Shown: positions 1 to 11,458 of the stretch, in pieces
How the letters are laid out: every line of letters starts with the position of its first letter
How positions within the stretch are numbered: the first letter of the stretch is position 1
DNA from: Antedon mediterranea
Taxonomy: Eukaryota > Echinodermata > Crinoidea > Comatulida > Antedonidae
Assembly: GCF_964355755.1 (NCBI RefSeq)
Contig: NC_092674.1
Span: 17,930,501 to 17,994,500, forward strand
Length of the DNA stretch: 64,000 bases
Reading direction: 5' to 3'
The notes under the pieces: model-generated
Told to the model about the DNA's origin: nothing
The model's database searches: none
The model's input: only the letters and a program-made list of their open reading frames with translations
Program-made: the position numbers and the translations under genes

Positions 1-179
1 TAAGTGCTGAGGCCTACATAAATCATATTGTGATGACATTACTAAAACGAATAATTTGTTTGTTGTGTTATGTAGCTCAGGATTCAACAAAGTACTTTAT
101 AAATTGATGGTACATTTCAATTCATTTTATACGATATTATTGTCATTTATTTATTTGCCTACAAATCATAATGTAAAAT

Positions 180-641
180 AAACAGAGGAAAATTGGTCAG
201 AGGCTGCTAAACTAAATTACTATTATTTCTTCTTTCATCAAAATGTCTTGACGTTTAGAAAAGTTGTATTTTCATATTTTGCGTCATAGTTCATGATTAA
301 AAGAGCGTGCATCCATATCCTACGTATCTAAATTTCTTCAACACGTTAATATGTTGTTGCTCAGATAATTCCTTTCCAAAATTGCTATCTAGTTGTTTCA
401 GTTTGATGAAGTCATCATGTTAAAAATTGAAATAGAAGGCCGGTCCCGTTATTTTCACCTATTCTGCACATGTAGTATGTATACTGTATATACTTAGACA
501 CATTAGAGGGCACACTAATAATTTCTTCACGTCACAATGGCATAATCGTTTTTCTGTGCGCAATATTCTAACGTATGACGTGCATGTTGCGTTTGCGCGG
601 CGGATAACCTAACTCGTCCATAATGACGAGTTCAAATCTAG
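180..641 (+). mobile_element. Helitron-like repeat, 3' part (family A, copy 1)
   Basis: Non-coding repeat that ends in a hairpin (arms AACTCGTC/GACGAGTT at about 611-632) followed six bases later by CTAG at 638-641 and then T. A hairpin close to a CTRR end with T following is the usual Helitron 3' terminus. The body (AGAGCGTGCATCC, TTAATATGTTGTTGCT, GGTCCCGTTATTT) matches copies ending at 21078 and 24933 and, inverted, at 62935. No Rep/helicase sequence is visible, so it would be non-autonomous. The 5' end is not defined; positions 1-180 look like AT-rich continuation. Confidence 0.55.
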
Positions 642-861
642 TTCATACATTTGTACCGTTCTTACAATAAATTCATACATTTTCATGTGTGAATATATAG
701 TTAATATTTGTTATTTCAGCCTATTTTGTTAAAAATAAGTAGGCATATTCGAATCAACATTTTTCAGGTAAATTTTTTTTTTCTCGATCCAATTTTTCAT
801 CAAAGTGAATAACTTATATGAAATTATATATATAAAAAAACATCATATAAACAAAACATCC
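642..861. other. AT-rich spacer with a MITE fragment
   Basis: No coding signal. Positions about 763-812 (TTTTTCAGGTAAATTTT, TCTCGATCCAATTTTT) resemble the interior of the MITE at 24998-25331, so this is probably a degraded piece of that family. Confidence 0.4.
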
Positions 862-1440
862 GGGGCACCGGGATCCCGATATTTTCGACCAAAATTTGGT
901 CGAAAATACCGGGATCCCGATCTTTTGGGAATCCTGATTACCCATCCCGTATCGGGATTTTCATCTGGATTCTTTTGGTCTGGAATTTTGGTTGGGAATT
1001 TAGGTCGAAAATATCGGGATCCCGGACTACGTCCCGATCTTTTGAGAATCCTGATTACCCATCCCGTATCAGGATTTTCATCTGGATTCTTTTGGTCTGG
1101 AATTTTGGTCGAAAATATCTTGGTCCTGGACGACTTCCCGATCTTTTGGAAATCGCGATTACCCATCCGATTTTCATTGGGATTCACAAAAAATTGGTAT
1201 TCCCAATAAAAAAATATCTCGATTTTTGGCGAAATTTTAATCGGGATAATGCGCAAAACCGAACGGGATTTTTAACCGGGATACTGATCAGGATCCCCCC
1301 AAGAATCCTGATCGATATCCCGGTTAAAATTCGTTTTTGCGCATTATCCAGATTAAAATTTTGCCAAAAAATTGAGATATTTTTATTGGGATTTAGGCCT
1401 ATTAAGTGCCATGGGATTTCAGCTGTAAATTTAATCCCGC
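862..1440. repeat. Inverted-repeat cluster rich in CGGGATCCCG motifs
   Basis: Positions about 869-920 are a near-perfect palindrome centred on CAAAATTTGG, with GGGATCCC at each side. Variants of the motif recur to about 1190. A second, longer foldback follows: about 1202-1297 pairs with about 1300-1395 (shared ATAATGCGCAAAA, TTTTAACCGGGATA and CCAATAAAAA). Reading frames on both strands here are by-products of the symmetry, not genes. It is probably a foldback MITE or nested MITEs. Confidence 0.6.
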
Positions 1441-1662
1441 CATGGTGAAGGGATTTCATATGGTAATGTTAGTTCTGACTTTGGGTCACTCGTTACACCA
1501 ACTGATAATTTGTGAAACGATTTTCATCAAATATTTCAATAATTATTTGCATGTTGGAAACATTCAAGACAACATCAAAAAGAGAATTCTTCGACTAGTT
1601 TCTGACTACATAAAATAGATAGGTGACTACCTATTAAAAGTACACAGTAAGTAGTTGTATCA

Positions 1663-2225
1663 TTAGTAGGGTAGGAAGGAGGGGTTACCGTGCACCCCCA
1701 CGATGTATTTTTTTAATGTACATTTTTGTAATCCTGAATATATATAATTAACATTTTTTGATGTTCCCAAGACGAAATATTGTCCCATGGGGGTTTTTTG
1801 GGGCCATTTTGGTGGCCATCTTGGATTTATCAAAATCTTAAATATAGACGGTACTTGACAAAGAGTGATCATAGAGGTCTAATTTTGGTCTTAAATTGTT
1901 CAGAATATGCACATTTCTGTGTACTATAATAAAAAGCTTTTGTTCAAAATGGCCGGAAATGCCACTTTTGACCTTTGACCTTGTTTTTACATAATTGTCA
2001 TATCTTGGTAACCCCCTTGTCATAAAGATTTTATTTTTGTCATAAATTGTTCAGAATTATATCCATATTTATATTAGCTTTAATGAAACATATTCTTGAA
2101 ATTTGGTGGGAAATATCACTTTTGACCTTTGACATTATTGCACGATTTTCACAATAATTTAGAATATTTTTGTATTCGTTCTATATCTTGACAACCAGTG
2201 GTCATAGAGGTTTGATTTTGGTCTT
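1663..2225. repeat. Diverged tandem modules around TTGTTCAGAATAT
   Basis: Three diverged repeats share TTGTTCAGAATAT and a block reading CACTTTTGACCTTTGAC. They start near 1885, 2050 and 2228. The first is preceded by GGCCATTTTGGTGGCCATC-type sequence. The short minus-strand ORFs here contain no domain I recognise. Confidence 0.45.
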
Positions 2226-2765
2226 ATGTTGTTCAGAATATGCACTTTCCTATGTATGCACTCCAGTAATTTTGTATCGGTTCTCGACTGCTATGACGAC
2301 TTGCCATCTGATCATATGGCTTTAACTGCTTTGGTCAACCTGAGTCGTCCACCTTCTATTGTTGTGCAACACAGCGCAAGCTTAAGGAAATCAATCACGT
2401 TGAGTTCTGTGATGATATTCGTTCATCATCACTGTTACTCAATCCTTCTGACTGCCTAAATACCCTAGTCCAACAATACAATTCTCTTCTTGGAAATCTT
2501 TTTGACAAGCATGCGCCTGTGGTTGACCGTAAAATCACTTTACGTCCCCATGCCCCGTGGTACGACGACCAACTTCGGAGTGAGAAACGTCTAAAGCATA
2601 TTGCAGAGAGAAAGTGGAAGAAGTCAGTACTGTTATACAGTCTTATCATCGTTCCTGTCATGACTACTCATTACACCTTACTGAAGCAAAGAAACAGTAT
2701 CACACTACTCGTTTTTAGAAATGCGATCAGCGTAACCTTTTTCATCTCGTCAACGAACTTGTAGA
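2226..2765 (+). pseudogene. LINE fragment: endonuclease end to RT linker
   Basis: Plus-strand remnant of a non-LTR retrotransposon pol ORF. The frame near 2284 reads DDLPSDHMALT, the SDH motif at the end of an APE-type endonuclease. After a frameshift, 2390-2660 reads QQYNSLLGNLFDKHAPV and APWYDDQLRSEKR, the linker typical of CR1/L2-type LINEs just before the reverse transcriptase. At least two frameshifts; both ends truncated. Class is clear, clade is tentative. Confidence 0.7.
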
Positions 2766-2849
2766 TGCAGGTCATGGTCAGGTTTTGCCTTCATATGCTG
2801 AACATAGTTGATATAGCACTATTTAAAGTAGGTCTTTCAGCTACACCAT

Positions 2850-4150
2850 TGTTAGTAGTTTTTAATAGATATTTTTCACCTTAAGAGTTTTTATGTAGAC
2901 AGGGAGTAGTCTCTATCTATCTATTTATAATAGATATTTAGTAGATATGAAATAAAAGTTAAATGTAGTTTTTTATTTGTTAATCGGTTATAGATATCTC
3001 TTGTCTATCTATTATAAGTAGACAGTTGATAGATAATACACAACTTTGTTACTCATAGATTTCTAATAGACTTGTAGTAGTCTCCATCTATCTATATATA
3101 ATAGAAATAACAAGAAATTTGTCTGTTTTATTTATATATAATAGATATTTAATAGGTATGAAATAAAAGTTAAATGCAGTTTGTTAATAGGTTATAGATA
3201 TCTGTTGTCTATCTATTATAAGAAGACAGTTGATAGATAATACACAACTTTGTTACTCATAGAATTCTAATAGACTTGTAGTAGCCTCCATCTATCTATA
3301 TTTAATAGGTATGGAATATAAGATAAATGTAGTTTGTTAATATATAGATACCTGTTGTCTATCTATTATAAGTAGACAGTTGATAGATAATACACAACTT
3401 TGTTACTCATAGATTTCTAATAGACTTGTTACTGTACTAGCCTCCGCCTATCTATATTATAATAGATTTAATAGGTATGGAAAATAAATTAAATGCAGTT
3501 TGTTAATAGGTTTTATATAACACCTATATAAATTCCTGTCATTTGATTGGACGAATGTGGGTCACATGGCGTGCAATAGTACGCACTATTCAACGATCGT
3601 TAAATAGTACTTTTTGAAACATTTTTGTGTACGAAAAAAAAACGTCTAGATGTTATATAAAACAAATAATGAATGTTTTGTATTCGTGTAATGGTACAAA
3701 TAATGGCACTTGGTGAATGATGAAAGGTTATATCAACTCGGCTTTGCCTCGTTGATATAACCTTTCATCATTCACCTCGTGCCATTATTTGTACCATTGC
3801 ACTCATAAACATTCATTATTTGTATAATAGATATCTGGTGTCTATCTATTATAAGTAGACAGTTGATAGATAATACACAACTTTGTTACTCATAGAATTC
3901 TAATAGACTCCACCTATCTATATATAATATATATTTAGTAGGTATGGAAAATAAATTAAATGCAGTTTGTTAATAGGTTATAGATACCTGGTGTCTATCT
4001 ATTATAAGTAGACAGTTGATAGATAATATACAACTTTGTTACTCATAGATTTCTAATAGACTTGTTGTAGCCTCCACCTATCTATATATAATAGATATTT
4101 AGTAGGTGTGAAATATGTAGTTTGTTAATAGTTGTAGATAGCTGTTGCCT
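2850..4150. repeat. Irregular minisatellite, unit about 150-200 bp
   Basis: The landmark CTATCTATTATAAG followed by TAGACAGTTGATAGATAATA recurs near 3004, 3207, 3358, 3838 and 3994. Each unit also carries ATAGATATTTAGTAGGTATG-type subrepeats, which explains the uneven unit length. The array is interrupted by the MITE at 3513-3823. No coding potential. Confidence 0.85.
3513..3823. mobile_element. Long-arm MITE (family M1), truncated copy
   Basis: Begins TTATATAACACCTATATA and continues through CATTTGATTGGACGAATG and GTGCAATAGTACGCAC. Its core is a large inner hairpin (GATGAAAGGTTATATCAACT and its complement, about 3718-3770). The left outer arm is complete; the right outer arm is missing compared with the copy at 14568-14948. 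It lies inside the minisatellite. Confidence 0.75.
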
Positions 4151-4369
4151 ATCTATTATTGCATGTGTATACTTGTTACACCCAAATTCCCGCTTTTTTT
4201 TTTGCAGCAGCAGCATGCACGATGCAGATGATTAGAGAAAAAAAGGAGCATTTGCTTGTTGTAGGCCTATTCGATCAGACCATGAATGTTTATTTTTATT
4301 CCAACCACAATTAGTGGTAAGTGAATCAATCCATATCTTTACATTGTATTTGTTAAAGTTAATGTGTTC
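4151..4369. other. Spacer without recognisable feature
   Basis: A poly-T run and a GCAGCAGCAGCA-like short tract near 4205; otherwise unremarkable. Confidence 0.4.
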
Positions 4370-4790
4370 CTTTCTGATAGGCTTGTAGGCCTACTCTATA
4401 GCCAGCCAGGCCTAGTACTAGTTAGTAGGTTAGGCTAATAAGCTAGGTAGGCCCTAGCCTAGGCTAGTAGCAGGTGCTAAATAGTAGGCCTAGGCTATAG
4501 CCTAGTCTTTTTTATTATAGTAATAATTATAGTGCACTAGGCATTTTTCATCCAAGTTATACTTATAATAGCCTAGCCTAGGCCTAATATACTTTATAGC
4601 CTAAGCTTATAGGCCTACTACTAGTTGGCCTAGGCCCTACATTATAAAATAGATTTTTTAGTTTATAATATTAATACTAAATAGTTATACTGGGCTGCCT
4701 AGGCCTATTATCAGTTTGTTAATAGGCCTAAGCCTAGTCTATCAATAGGTTATTATTGGTAGCCCTAGTAGTCCAGGCAACCTAGAGTAA
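4370..4790. repeat. AGGCCTA/TAGGCCTA low-complexity DNA
   Basis: Dense scattered copies of TAGGCCTA, CCTAGGC and AGCCTAGC with AT spacers. It reads as short palindromic cryptic repeats rather than a phased array. Smaller clusters occur near 32340-32430, 33970-34025 and 23045-23060. Confidence 0.7.
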
Positions 4791-4958
4791 CCCAAAACAA
4801 ATTGCAATAGTTTTCAAACCTTTTTTATCTGATTTAGTACCTAATAAGACACTTCATTTTCAAAATCTACCAAAATCGGATTAGTGGAACATATAATTTA
4901 GGGGTCATTTGAGGTCAAATAGGTCAAATTTGGTATTAACCACATATTTAGATACAAC

Positions 4959-6024
4959 GGGTGTCACGAAACCTAAGACCCCCTAAGACCTAAGATCACG
5001 AAAGCTAAGACCCAAGACCTACTGTAAGATTACAAATATTTATCTTTCGCACCTGCCTTGTATTTTAACTCCCAACATTTATTCTGAATACCGGCACACC
5101 TTAGAATTGGCACTTTCATGAAAAAGAATCACATAAAAAGTAACAAATACATTTTTAAATTGATGATTTTACAGACGTTTTTCTCGCACACAAAATGACT
5201 AGCCTACAGTACAGTAGGCCTACCCCATGTTCAATGTTTTTGTTTCTATGGAACGTCAAAAGAGCAAAAATTATATAGAGGGCTGAAAACTGTGTGGAGT
5301 CCATCTACAGTGTGGATGGAACAATGTAAAATTAAAATTGTAATGATAATAGTATAATCATGCAAGTACGAGGAAATAAATACTGGCAAATAAATTTTAA
5401 TTAAAAAATCATGATAAGTTTTTTTGTTTCGTTTTCTTTCTGTTTTTATACTTGTACTATTATTGCTGCTCTTTTGGCGCTCCATAGAAACAAAAACATT
5501 GAGCATGGGGAGCTTGAGGAGTTACATTACAGTATACAAAGAAACACATCTGTAAAATCATCAATTTAAAGGATTTATTTATTTGTTATTATGTGTTTCT
5601 CCTTCTGAAAGTACTTATCAGTCCTAATTTTAAAGTGTGGTGTTCAGGATAAAGTTAGTCAACAAATTTGGAGTCAAAATACAAGAAAGGCAGGTGCGTA
5701 AGAAAAACATCCTCTGAACCAACACAATGGAGTAAATATATACAAACAAACACCCCGTCAAGTTTGTTTGGTGTAAAGAAAAAATATACATTTACTCAAC
5801 GGGCGAAAATAATGTGAGTTTATCTATGTTTTGCGGTGGTATTAAATTATATTTATGGTAATAAATGAAACCTACTGTGTTTAAAATTATGTATGGATAA
5901 ACAAGTATTGTTTTTAAGCTGTAGTATATCTTAGAATTTGTAGTCTTGGGTCTTAGCTTTCGTGATCTTAGGTCTTATGGGGGGGGGGGTCTTAGCTTTC
6001 GTAATCTTAGGTTTCGTGACACCC
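4959..6024. mobile_element. 1,066-bp foldback DNA element
   Basis: Ends are GGGTGTCACGAAACCTAAGA and its complement, flanked by AAC at 4956-4958 and 6025-6027. Pairing extends inward: AAATTGATGATTTTACAGA near 5158 pairs with a complement near 5550, and GTTCAATGTTTTTGTTTCTA near 5229 pairs with a complement near 5490. The whole element can therefore fold on itself. Removing it restores the host repeat period. No transposase is visible, so it is non-autonomous; superfamily unassigned. Confidence 0.85.
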
Positions 6025-6627
6025 AACTTATGACTGGTATAAGATATTTTTTATCAAATGACATATCATATCATAGCTATTTAAATTATCTCTCTGATGA
6101 TACCAAGCATGATATGTTTTCATGCAGACATAGTATAGTTATTGGGTGAAAATTGTAATTTTTTTTACAATTTTATCCAAAATTAAATTTTTTCAAGAAT
6201 TATTTTTTGGTAAAAATGGAAAATAATTTTTATTTTTTAAACAAAATTGTACCAATATTTTTCCTATAGTATAGTTATGTTGAATTTACAATATCAAAAC
6301 TGAAACACAATTTGGTACGGAATTACATGAATTTAAATAGAAACACACAAAATTTGAGGTCAAATTTGGTATTAATCATATTTTTTTGTATATAACGTAT
6401 GACTGGTATAACATATTTTATCAAATGTAGTATCACATTTTAGCTATTTCAATTATCTATTTAATGATAGCCAACTTGATATGTTTACATGCAATCATGG
6501 TATAGGTTTTGGTTGAAAATTGTAATTTTTAAAAATTTGTATTCAAAAATAAAATTTTTCAATAATTATATTTTAGTAAAAATAGAACTTAATGACATAT
6601 TTTATAAAAACAAAGTTTTACAAATAT

Positions 6628-6872
6628 GCTTTTGATTCTCTATATTTATTGATATTGTATCAGTGTATATGTAGTGTATATGTAATGTAAATGTATAAAT
6701 GATCTCTTACAGAGTTTTTTTTAAAGATGTAAGGGGAAACTTAATATAAATGAAAATATTTATATATTTAAAAAGACAATACACAAACATAAAAAAAAAT
6801 TGTTTATTTATCAAAATGATTGTTTTGAAATGAAATAAAGGTGAGTGAACCTCACAAAAGAGCAAAAAAAAA
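6628..6872 (+). mobile_element. 5'-truncated LINE insertion (3' UTR only)
   Basis: A 245-bp insertion flanked by the perfect 13-bp duplication GTTTTACAAATAT (6615-6627 and 6873-6885). It ends AATAAAG, hairpin GTGAG-TGAAC-CTCAC (6841-6855), then an A-rich tail, on the plus strand. The same end structure closes the full LINE at 55440-55497, so both belong to one family. It is a dead-on-arrival copy with no coding sequence. Confidence 0.88.
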
Positions 6873-7380
6873 GTTTTACAAATATTTTGCCTATAATATA
6901 GTTATGTAAAAAACAATATAAAAACTGAAACGTAATTTGGTACGGAACTACAGGCATTTAAATAGAAACACTCAAAATTTGAGGTCAAATTTGCTTTTAA
7001 TCACTTTTTTAGATATAACTTATGACTGATGTAACATACTTTATCAAAAAAAGGTATCATATAATAGCTATTCTAATTATCTATCTAATGATACCAAACA
7101 TGATATGTTTACATGCAAAAATTGTAAATTTTTTTGGCGAAAATGGTAATTTTTTTATTTTTTTATCCAAAATTACAATTTTTCAAGAACTATATTTTTA
7201 GTAAAATTGGAACTTAATGACATTTTTTAAAACACATTTTTACCAATATTTTTCCGATAATATAGTCATGTTAAATTTACAATATCTAAACTGCAAAATG
7301 CAATTTGGTTAGGAATTACAGGAATTTAAATAGAAACACTCAACAATTTTAGGTCAAATGTTACAAACATGGTCCAAACC

Positions 7381-7729
7381 AGGACAAAACTGCGATTTTT
7401 TTCTGTCAAAGTTTTCTCAATGGAATTTTCCACTCGGAATTGTCATCCAAATACCATAATCTTTGGAGCCACGCTTACCTTTTCCCCAAATCCAAGATGG
7501 CGTCCACAATTCAAAATAGCTGCCAAAAGTATATAAACTGTATTCATAATGGCTATGAAATGTTCTTTCCCCACTTTTTAAAGTGGATATGCCATCCTCA
7601 GCATGTATCTTTAATTTAAAATGTGAGTTCAAATCCAAGATGTCCTCCAAAATTCAAGATGGCTGTGATGTTTATTTTTCTTTGAATTTGGGCAAAGTTT
7701 ATTACTTTCGTGGCAACCCTTTGTCGCCA
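7381..7729. other. Spacer with CAAGATGGCGTCC-type motifs
   Basis: Contains repeated ATCCAAGATGGCGTCCA / TTCAAGATGGCTG phrases, probably a remnant of a repeat. The 77-codon minus-strand ORF has no recognisable domain. Confidence 0.35.
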
Positions 7730-7739
7730 TGATTCGCGA

Positions 7740-8357
7740 GAGAATATAACATTATTAGCATTAGTTCGAGAAAACTTATGATTGAATCATCTTTATGTAG
7801 ACTGTTTGTAGAGTACAGCTCTTGTAAGTAAGATCATCACTTCCATAATTATACCGTACTCCGAGTTGTTGATATTTATAAATTGTATTATGATTAGTTA
7901 GTCCATACACGTACATTGTACGTCGCAGCCTGTGTTCAGGCGCGTGTGAAGGGGGTTTGAAAGCTAGGTGTTCTCGCCCGTATTGCGACGTTGCCCTAGG
8001 CGTACGTCATTTCGCTAGCGCGTTGGCTAGGCCTTGTTTTATGTGTGTGGATGCATTTGACCGCATCGTGGTGGGGACAGCCGGAGTTGAGGGCGCTGTC
8101 TCCTACCGCTGTTTTGTTGATTTAGCATTTTAATAATTTATTGTTGATAAGTTAGCTCTGTATTTTGAGTGAGTTTGAGGCTGTCATGAGGGCGCCCTTC
8201 GAGCTTTATTGTAATTATTGTTTTGTCATTTATTACAGTTTACCGTATTATACCGTATCGTACATCTGATGCAGTTTTAAGTATCGGTGTTTGTGTATCG
8301 ATCGTCGTAGAGTATCGACGTGAATAAATGCTGTTCAATAACTGATATTGTGTGACA
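7740..8357 (+). promoter_or_regulatory. Probable 5' LTR and leader of the BEL/Pao element
   Basis: AATAAA at 8323-8328 is followed about 25 bases later by TGTGTGACA, as expected for the end of R and U5. A TATTTATAAATTG stretch near 7870 could serve as TATA box. No second LTR exists to define the borders, and I could not identify a primer-binding site with certainty. Confidence 0.4.
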
Positions 8358-8463
8358 CGAGTATCCTTACGGTTATCTATCCGAATAGCGGGGCAGAGAT
8401 ACGCTTCGCGAGGTCAGAACAGTAAAAAGAGCTACCTTCACAGCAGTCATCACTGAGTTTAAG

Positions 8464-8814
8464 ATGTCAACCAAAAGCAGTAGGCAGAGTAGGCCTAGCC
8501 AAAGGTCGACCAATTCATCTGCCAGGTCGCTGTTAGAGCTATCAGCTGCCCAAGCCAGAGCAGAAGCAGCAGTAGCGGCCGCCCGAGCATCCTTCATCGA
8601 GAAAAAGGCAGCTGCTACCTTGGAGGCTGCGCAAAAGAAAGCCGCTGCCGATGTGGAAGCCACGAGAGCGGCACTTATGATTGACAGAATTGAGCAAGAC
8701 GAGGCATTTGCTACCGCCCAGGCACGAGCCAGTGTATTGGAGGAGTTACAGCAGCTGTCTGGTAGCCAAGCTCTATCAGAGCTACCAGAAGAAGATGCTA
8801 GTCAGATTACCTGA
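8464..8814 (+). pseudogene. BEL/Pao gag, N-terminal coiled-coil segment
   Basis: A 116-codon frame from an ATG soon after the putative LTR. It is basic and serine-rich at the start (SRQSRPSQRSTNSSARS), then alanine/glutamate-rich with heptad character (about residues 25-105), as in many invertebrate BEL gag proteins. It ends at TGA 8812-8814, whose last base is the first base of the next ATG. In related elements gag is normally continuous, so this is either a frameshift within the small CTGATGGCTGATGAC duplication or a stop-restart arrangement. Confidence 0.7.
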
Positions 8815-9799
8815 TGGCTGATGACCTGATGGCTGATGACCTAATGGCTGAGGTAGTAGGTCAAAACGAGGAACCTAACCCACCCGGTTTAGTACAGACT
8901 ACAGGCGCACCTAGGCAATCGTCGCTTGATCCGACAGCATTGCCGTTTGACTTAAAAGAAGAAAAAGCCAGTGTAGGCCTCCAAATTAAAAATGAAGCAA
9001 AGGGTCAACCCGATGCGACTTCCCCTGCTGTTTCTTACAACATAACAGAAGAATATGTTCGTATCCTAGCCAGACAGAGACTTCCACTGCAGGAGCCTGA
9101 TGTGTTTACTGGAAAGCCGTTAACGTTCCTACCATGGAAAAGGTCGTTTGAGTCAATGGTGAAGTCTGGTTGTGTGGACACCGTAGAGAAGCTTTCCTTC
9201 TTGGGCAAGTACACAACAGATGAAGCTAAGGTATTGGTGGATCGATACCGATTAAGAAATGTAGGAAATGTAGAGAAAGCATATTTCGGTGCATGGGAAG
9301 AGTTAGAGAAAAGATTTGGGAACCCAACAGTAATTTCTGCAGAGATCATAAGACAACTGACAACGTTTAGAAAGATCAGAGAAGTGATACGAAAGCATTG
9401 CAAGAGCTAGCAGACTTGTGCCGCGACACAGTTGCATATATAGAGGTGCTGCCGCACTTAGTGTTGTTGAATACTCCGCATGGACTTAACCCAGTAGTAG
9501 ATAAACTCCCTACTTTCATCCTAAACAAATGGAGGCACAGAGTAACCAGTTTCAAGAAGAAGTCGAGTTCAGGTGTCTTTCCCCCTTTTAGTTATTTTAC
9601 AGAGTTCCTGTCGGACATGGCTTATGCTCTACGAGATCCGGATATACCAAACAGAGCCGAAGATTTTAAAGTAGAATCAGAGAAACGACGTAAAAAGTAC
9701 CGAAGTAAAAAAAAGAAATGGAGGAGGGAAGTTTATGTGCCCAATTCACCACAGCACTCACTTGCTTTCACAGTGCAGAGCATTCTTAAAGAAGTCTGA
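8814..9799 (+). pseudogene. BEL/Pao gag, DUF1759-type domain (frameshifted)
   Basis: Two frames cover the DUF1759-type region. 8814-9410 contains LPLQEPDVFTGKPLTFLPWK and KRFGNPTVISAEIIRQL. 9398-9799 continues with LNKWRHRV and a lysine/arginine-rich stretch. A one-base shift near 9395 separates them, and a second in the A-run near 9700 puts the following cysteine-rich region into another frame. The role in the family is the structural (capsid-like) particle protein. Confidence 0.8.
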
Positions 9800-11048
9800 T
9801 GAGGAAAAATGCTCTTTATTGAAGGAACATCGGATTTGCTTCAGATGTCTGGATGCCACATCACACATGGCAAGAGAATGCAAGGTACAAGTTCAGTGTG
9901 ACACATGCGGAAGTACGAAACACTTAGAAGCCTTGCATTTCCGAACAACAGTTCCTAAGAAGGATGGCGGGGAGTCTACTACAGCCAATTCTACTGTGGC
10001 ATCTACTACAGCCAAATCTACTGTGGCATCTACTACTGCATCTACTTCTGCCACAGCTACAGTTCCGTGCACCGATGTGTGCGGACCAATGTCATTTGGA
10101 AGGTCCTGCTCGAAGATTTGCATGGCCCGTGTGTACGTGGAAGGAAAACCGGAGGTCTCAATAAAGGCGTATGTCATTATTGACGATCAAAGTAATCGAT
10201 CTCTTGCCAAGTCCGAGGTTTTTGATATGCTGAAGATCGAGAGTGAGCCCACTACCTTTACATTGAAAACATGTTCAGGTGCAGCGAAAACCGTTGGTCG
10301 GCAAGCTAGAAGTCTGGTCATCGAGTCCATAGATGAAAGCATTGCTATTCCTGTCCATAATGTGCTTGAATGCCAAGACATCCCAGGAAGTAGAACAGAG
10401 ATACCAACACCGGAGGCAGCACGACACTTTCCTCATCTACAGCCAATAGCCAAACTTATACCACCATTGGATCCGGATGTAGATATTTTGTTGCTATTAG
10501 GACGTGATGCGCCTCAAGCACACAAGGCCAGAGAAGTTCGGAATGGGCCCAACAACCTGCCATGGGCTCAACGCTTGGACCTAGGATGGGTCGTAATTGG
10601 AGAAGTTTGCCTGGATGGGGCACATCGAGATAATATTGTTGGCACTCTACATACCCATGTCCTGTCAAATAGTAGACCGTCTACTGTGAAGCCGTGCCCA
10701 AACTTCATAAACGTGAAAGGAAGAGTTGTAGAAGACAGCAAGCTAAGACAGACCGAACCGGATTCCAGAGTATTTGAGAGAAGAGAAGATGATGAACGAA
10801 TTGGAATGTCTGTGGAAGATCAGAAGTTCCTAAGGTTGATGGACAAAGAATTCAGTCGCAATGAAGCAGGTAATTGGATTGCGCCACTCCCTTTCCGCCA
10901 TCCGAGACCAACATTGACGAACAACAAACAACAGGCAATAAGCCGATTTCACTCTTTGGTTCGGAACTTTGATCGTAAACCACGTATGAAAGACCATTAT
11001 TTTAGTTTATGGCCAACATCTTTAACAAGGGTCATGTTGAACCAGTGA
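9735..11048 (+). pseudogene. BEL/Pao pol part 1: zinc knuckle, protease, start of RT
   Basis: The frame opens with MCPIHHSTHLLSQCR and CFRCLDATSHMARE, paired Cys/His zinc-binding motifs. A Thr/Ser/Ala repeat linker (9975-10070) follows. Next is the A17-type aspartic protease with IIDDQSNRSLA (about residues 145-155) and the family block LLLGRDAPQ. The stretch to 11000 reaches the RT N-terminus (NWIAPLPFRHPRP). The frame is lost near 11005 by a one-base indel. Confidence 0.85.
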
Positions 11049-11458
11049 TAGAAGCCGATGACGACAAGGAGTGTTGGTATTTACCTCATTTCGGGGTGCA
11101 GAAGCCTAATAAGATTAGAGTGGTGTTTGATTCCAGTGCTGAGTACCAGGGATCTTCGTTGAATAGTGTGCTATTGAGTGGACCAGACATGGTTAATGGA
11201 TTGCTAGGTGTGCTAATAAGGTTTCGCGAGGAACCTGTTGCCTTTATGGTCGACGTAGAACAGATGTTCTATTCCTTTCAAGTGAAAGAAGAGCATAGAG
11301 ACTTTTTGCGTTTCTTATGGTTTGAAGACAATGACGCAAAGAAGAAGATGAAAACTTATCGAATGAAAGTGCATACATTTGGCAACAAACCGTCGCCAGC
11401 CGTTGCTACATTAGGTCTTCGTAGGACAGCAGAGGAAGGTGAGAGTGAATTTGGCTAG
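11009..11458 (+). pseudogene. BEL/Pao pol part 2: reverse transcriptase fingers and palm
   Basis: Contains RVVFDSSAEYQGSSLNSVLL, AFMVDVEQMFYSF (first catalytic Asp) and TFGNKPSPAVATLGLRRTAE, all hallmarks of BEL/Pao RT. The frame is closed by TAG 11456-11458, but the same frame continues afterwards with the catalytic YVDD, so this is a single nonsense mutation. Confidence 0.88.

Larger units (their letters stand above)
4850..7380. repeat. 367-bp tandem repeat, about three units, twice interrupted
   Basis: The landmark GGTCAAAT (after AAATTTGA in later units) lies at 4922, 6358, 6983 and 7352. After removing the insertion 4959-6024 with one 3-bp duplicate, and 6628-6872 with one 13-bp duplicate, the spacings are 367, 367 and 369 bp. 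Units share GATAYAACTTATGACTGGT, TATCAAATG and CATGATATGTTTACATGCA-type blocks. Short ORFs inside have no domain. Confidence 0.9.

Noticed and set aside
843-1459. Overlapping ORFs of 90-157 codons on both strands
   Set aside because: They come from palindromic CGGGATCCCG repeats; peptides are repetitive and show no domain.
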